Source: JAMLIN01 sp041676645 (GTDB lineage: Bacteria; Pseudomonadota; Gammaproteobacteria; Burkholderiales; Burkholderiaceae_E). Taken from it: a stretch of DNA of 7,954 bases. The notes under the pieces were generated by a model, which searched no databases, was not told where the DNA came from, and saw nothing but the letters and a program-made list of their open reading frames with translations. How positions within the stretch are numbered: the first letter of the stretch is position 1; every line of letters starts with the position of its first letter. Below are positions 6,415 through 7,954 of this stretch, in pieces. A program made the translations under genes and the position numbers. The DNA is taken from positions 1 through 7,954 of the forward strand of contig JBAYRO010000121.1 of assembly GCA_041676645.1 (NCBI GenBank), in the 5' to 3' direction.

Positions 6415-6419
6415 CCTCC
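6415..6419 (-). promoter_or_regulatory. Ribosome binding site of coaBC
   Basis: GGAGG on the minus strand, four bases before the ATG at 6410. It favours 6410 over the in-frame ATG at 6437. The latter falls within TATGGTATAC (6438-6429), which itself resembles a -10 element, but no convincing -35 is seen upstream. Confidence 0.65.
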
Positions 6420-6460
6420 GTCCGGGCTGTATACCATACCGGCGCCACTTCGCCGGCCGT

Positions 6461-7954
6461 TCAGGATCGCCCGGCCGCTGGCGGGCCGAGTCGGGCGAGG
6501 AACTCGCGCAGCGCCGTTGCCGTTGGCGTGCCGGCCGTCGCGACGAGTTCGGTTACCGCGGCGGCACCGACGATGTTGCCGCCGGCATCGCCGCCCCCGG
6601 GGCCGAGGTCGATGATCCAGTCGGCTTCGGCCCAGATGTCGAGATTGTGCTCGACGACGATGAGGGTATTGCCGGCGTCGACGAGCCGATGCATGACGCG
6701 GATCAGTTTCTCGACATCGGCCATGTGCAGTCCGACGGTCGGTTCGTCGAGGATGTAGACGGTATGCGGCGGCGTCGGCTGGGGGCGGCCGCGTTCCTTC
6801 GCCTTGCGCCGGGCCGCTTCGAGCGCGGGATCGACGCCGGGCTGGACCGGCCTGACCTTCGCGAGCTCGGTGACCAGCTTGATCCGTTGCGCTTCGCCGC
6901 CCGACAGGGTGGGGCTGGGCTGGCCGAGGGTCAGGTAGCCGAGCCCGACATCCTGCAGCAGGCGCAGGGGGTGCGCAATGCGGGGATGGGCGGCGAAGGT
7001 CTCGAGCGCCTCGTCGACGCTCATGGCGAGCACTTCGCCGATCGAGCGGCCCTGCCAGGCGATCTCGAGCGTCTCCCGGTCGAAGCGACGTCCCCGGCAT
7101 GCATCGCAGGGGACCTTCACGTCGGGCAGGAAGCTCATCTCGATCGTCTGTTGCCCCTGGCCGTCGCAGGCCGGGCAGCGTCCGCCCGGACTGTTGAACG
7201 AGAATCGCCCGGGCCCCCAGCCGCGCAGTTTCGCCTCGGCGGTGTCGGCGAAAAGCCGGCGGATCGTGTCCCAGAAGCCGACGTAGGTGGCGGGACAGGA
7301 GCGCGGCGTCTTGCCGATCGGGGTCTGGTCGACCTCCAGCACGCGATCGACCCGTTCCCAGCCGGTGAGCTTCGCGAGCCCGGCGAGCGACGGCGCCGGC
7401 TTGCGCTGGTTGCGGGCCGAGACCAGCGCGGCGAGGTTGCGCAGCAGGACATCGCGGGCGAGGGTCGACTTGCCCGAACCCGATACGCCGGTGACCACGC
7501 TGAGCCGCCCGAGGGGGAAGCGCGCATCGATGTTGCGCAGGTTGTGTCGATGGACATCGGCGAGCGCCAGCCAGTGCGCATCGTCGTCGCCCACCGGGCG
7601 CGGCGCCACGAAGGGATGGGGCAGCGGATGGCGCAGCATCCGGCCGGTGATGCTGTCGGGGTGTTCGGCGAGGGCATCGACCGTGCCGGTCGCGACGATG
7701 CGGCCACCCAGCCGGCCCGCGCCCGGGCCCATGTCGATCACATGGTCCGCCCGGCGAATGGTGTCCTCGTCGTGCTCGACGACGAGCAGGGTATTGCCCT
7801 TGTCGCGCAGCGAATCGAGCGTATCGAGCAGCACCTGGTTGTCGCGCGGATGCAGCCCGATGGTGGGCTCGTCGAGCACATAGCACACCCCCTGCAGGTT
7901 CGAGCCGAGCTGGGCCGCGAGCCGGATGCGCTGGGCCTCGCCGCCCGACAGCGT
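6461..7954 (-). CDS. uvrA: UvrA-family excinuclease ABC subunit A (C-terminal 497 residues; 5' part outside window)
   Basis: UvrA is the ATP-driven damage sensor of nucleotide excision repair and loads UvrB on lesions. Numbering from the window edge, the fragment holds the end of the first ATPase (signature LSGGEAQRI 2-10, Walker B with D28-E29, His61) and all of the second: Walker A GVSGSGKST (156-164), a zinc module C260-x2-C263...C283-x2-C286, signature LSGGEAQRI (350-358), Walker B with D403-E404 and His436. A charged stretch of about 26 extra residues (about 366-392) lies between second signature and Walker B, compared with E. coli. That insert and wording such as DQTPIGKTPRSCPATYVGFWD and GLHMADVEKLIRVMHRLV resemble, from memory, the very long tandem UvrA of some beta- and gammaproteobacteria rather than the standard 940-residue form. 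The frame is open at the window edge, so full length cannot be judged. It ends 50 bases before coaBC. Confidence 0.93.
   Translation of the reverse strand, partial: TLSGGEAQRIRLAAQLGSNLQGVCYVLDEPTIGLHPRDNQVLLDTLDSLRDKGNTLLVVEHDEDTIRRADHVIDMGPGAGRLGGRIVATGTVDALAEHPDSITGRMLRHPLPHPFVAPRPVGDDDAHWLALADVHRHNLRNIDARFPLGRLSVVTGVSGSGKSTLARDVLLRNLAALVSARNQRKPAPSLAGLAKLTGWERVDRVLEVDQTPIGKTPRSCPATYVGFWDTIRRLFADTAEAKLRGWGPGRFSFNSPGGRCPACDGQGQQTIEMSFLPDVKVPCDACRGRRFDRETLEIAWQGRSIGEVLAMSVDEALETFAAHPRIAHPLRLLQDVGLGYLTLGQPSPTLSGGEAQRIKLVTELAKVRPVQPGVDPALEAARRKAKERGRPQPTPPHTVYILDEPTVGLHMADVEKLIRVMHRLVDAGNTLIVVEHNLDIWAEADWIIDLGPGGGDAGGNIVGAAAVTELVATAGTPTATALREFLARLGPPAAGRS

Noticed and set aside
4980..6758. A 592-residue plus-strand frame opposite coaBC
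   Set aside because: It is antisense to clearly recognised genes, begins in the hexanucleotide repeat (MRMRMRM) and shows no domain. It looks like a codon-composition artefact.
5202..7886. An 894-residue CoaBC fusion with a long N-terminal part
   Set aside because: The extra part is the out-of-frame reading of uvrA. CoaBC similarity starts at MADRPVRILLGVTGG, just after a GGAGG.
1..7954. Mobile elements, CRISPR, tRNA/rRNA, toxin-antitoxin or defence genes
   Set aside because: No transposase, integrase, terminal repeats, spaced direct repeats, RNA gene or defence motif was seen. Every substantial coding stretch is accounted for by the genes listed, all but one recognised.

Overview
This 7,954-base window is GC-rich housekeeping chromosome from a proteobacterium. 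It is most likely a betaproteobacterium. The grounds are the ClpS-ClpA pair, a DsbB with both cysteine pairs, a class I transaldolase of the TalB type, a small Cys-rich oxidoreductase-like protein, and coaBC close to dut. The taxonomic call is inference from family resemblance; there is no rRNA gene here, and a GC-rich gammaproteobacterium is not excluded.

Layout. The plus strand (1-3959) carries the last codons of clpS, then clpA (29-2329), a strong hairpin terminator (2352-2379), a short spacer with a possible promoter, then dsbB (2524-3033) overlapping tal (3030-3959). The minus strand (4046-7954, read right to left) carries the 3' half or quarter of a uvrA gene (cut by the window end), coaBC (5202-6410), an unrecognised two-helix membrane protein (4774-5205), dut (4331-4777) and a 62-residue Cys-rich protein (4046-4234). 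The two groups converge on a large imperfect inverted repeat at 3967-4029.

How the genes work together. ClpS and ClpA are the N-degron adaptor and the unfoldase of the ClpAP protease. DsbB reoxidises DsbA for periplasmic disulfide formation, while tal belongs to the pentose phosphate pathway, so their coupling does not look functional. CoaBC makes 4'-phosphopantetheine for CoA, Dut removes dUTP and supplies dUMP, and UvrA recognises DNA damage. The coaBC-dut proximity is a known proteobacterial arrangement; the membrane protein between them is the least understood gene here.

Four gene junctions have the same four-base ATGA stop/start overlap: clpS/clpA, dsbB/tal, coaBC/membrane protein and membrane protein/dut. 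This points to tight translational coupling. I found no phage, transposon, CRISPR, toxin-antitoxin or defence genes, no tRNA or rRNA, and no riboswitch. I see no evidence for a new multi-gene system. The points most worth a second look are the unknown membrane protein, the small Cys protein and the probable long-form UvrA. No stretch above about 200 bases lacks a gene.
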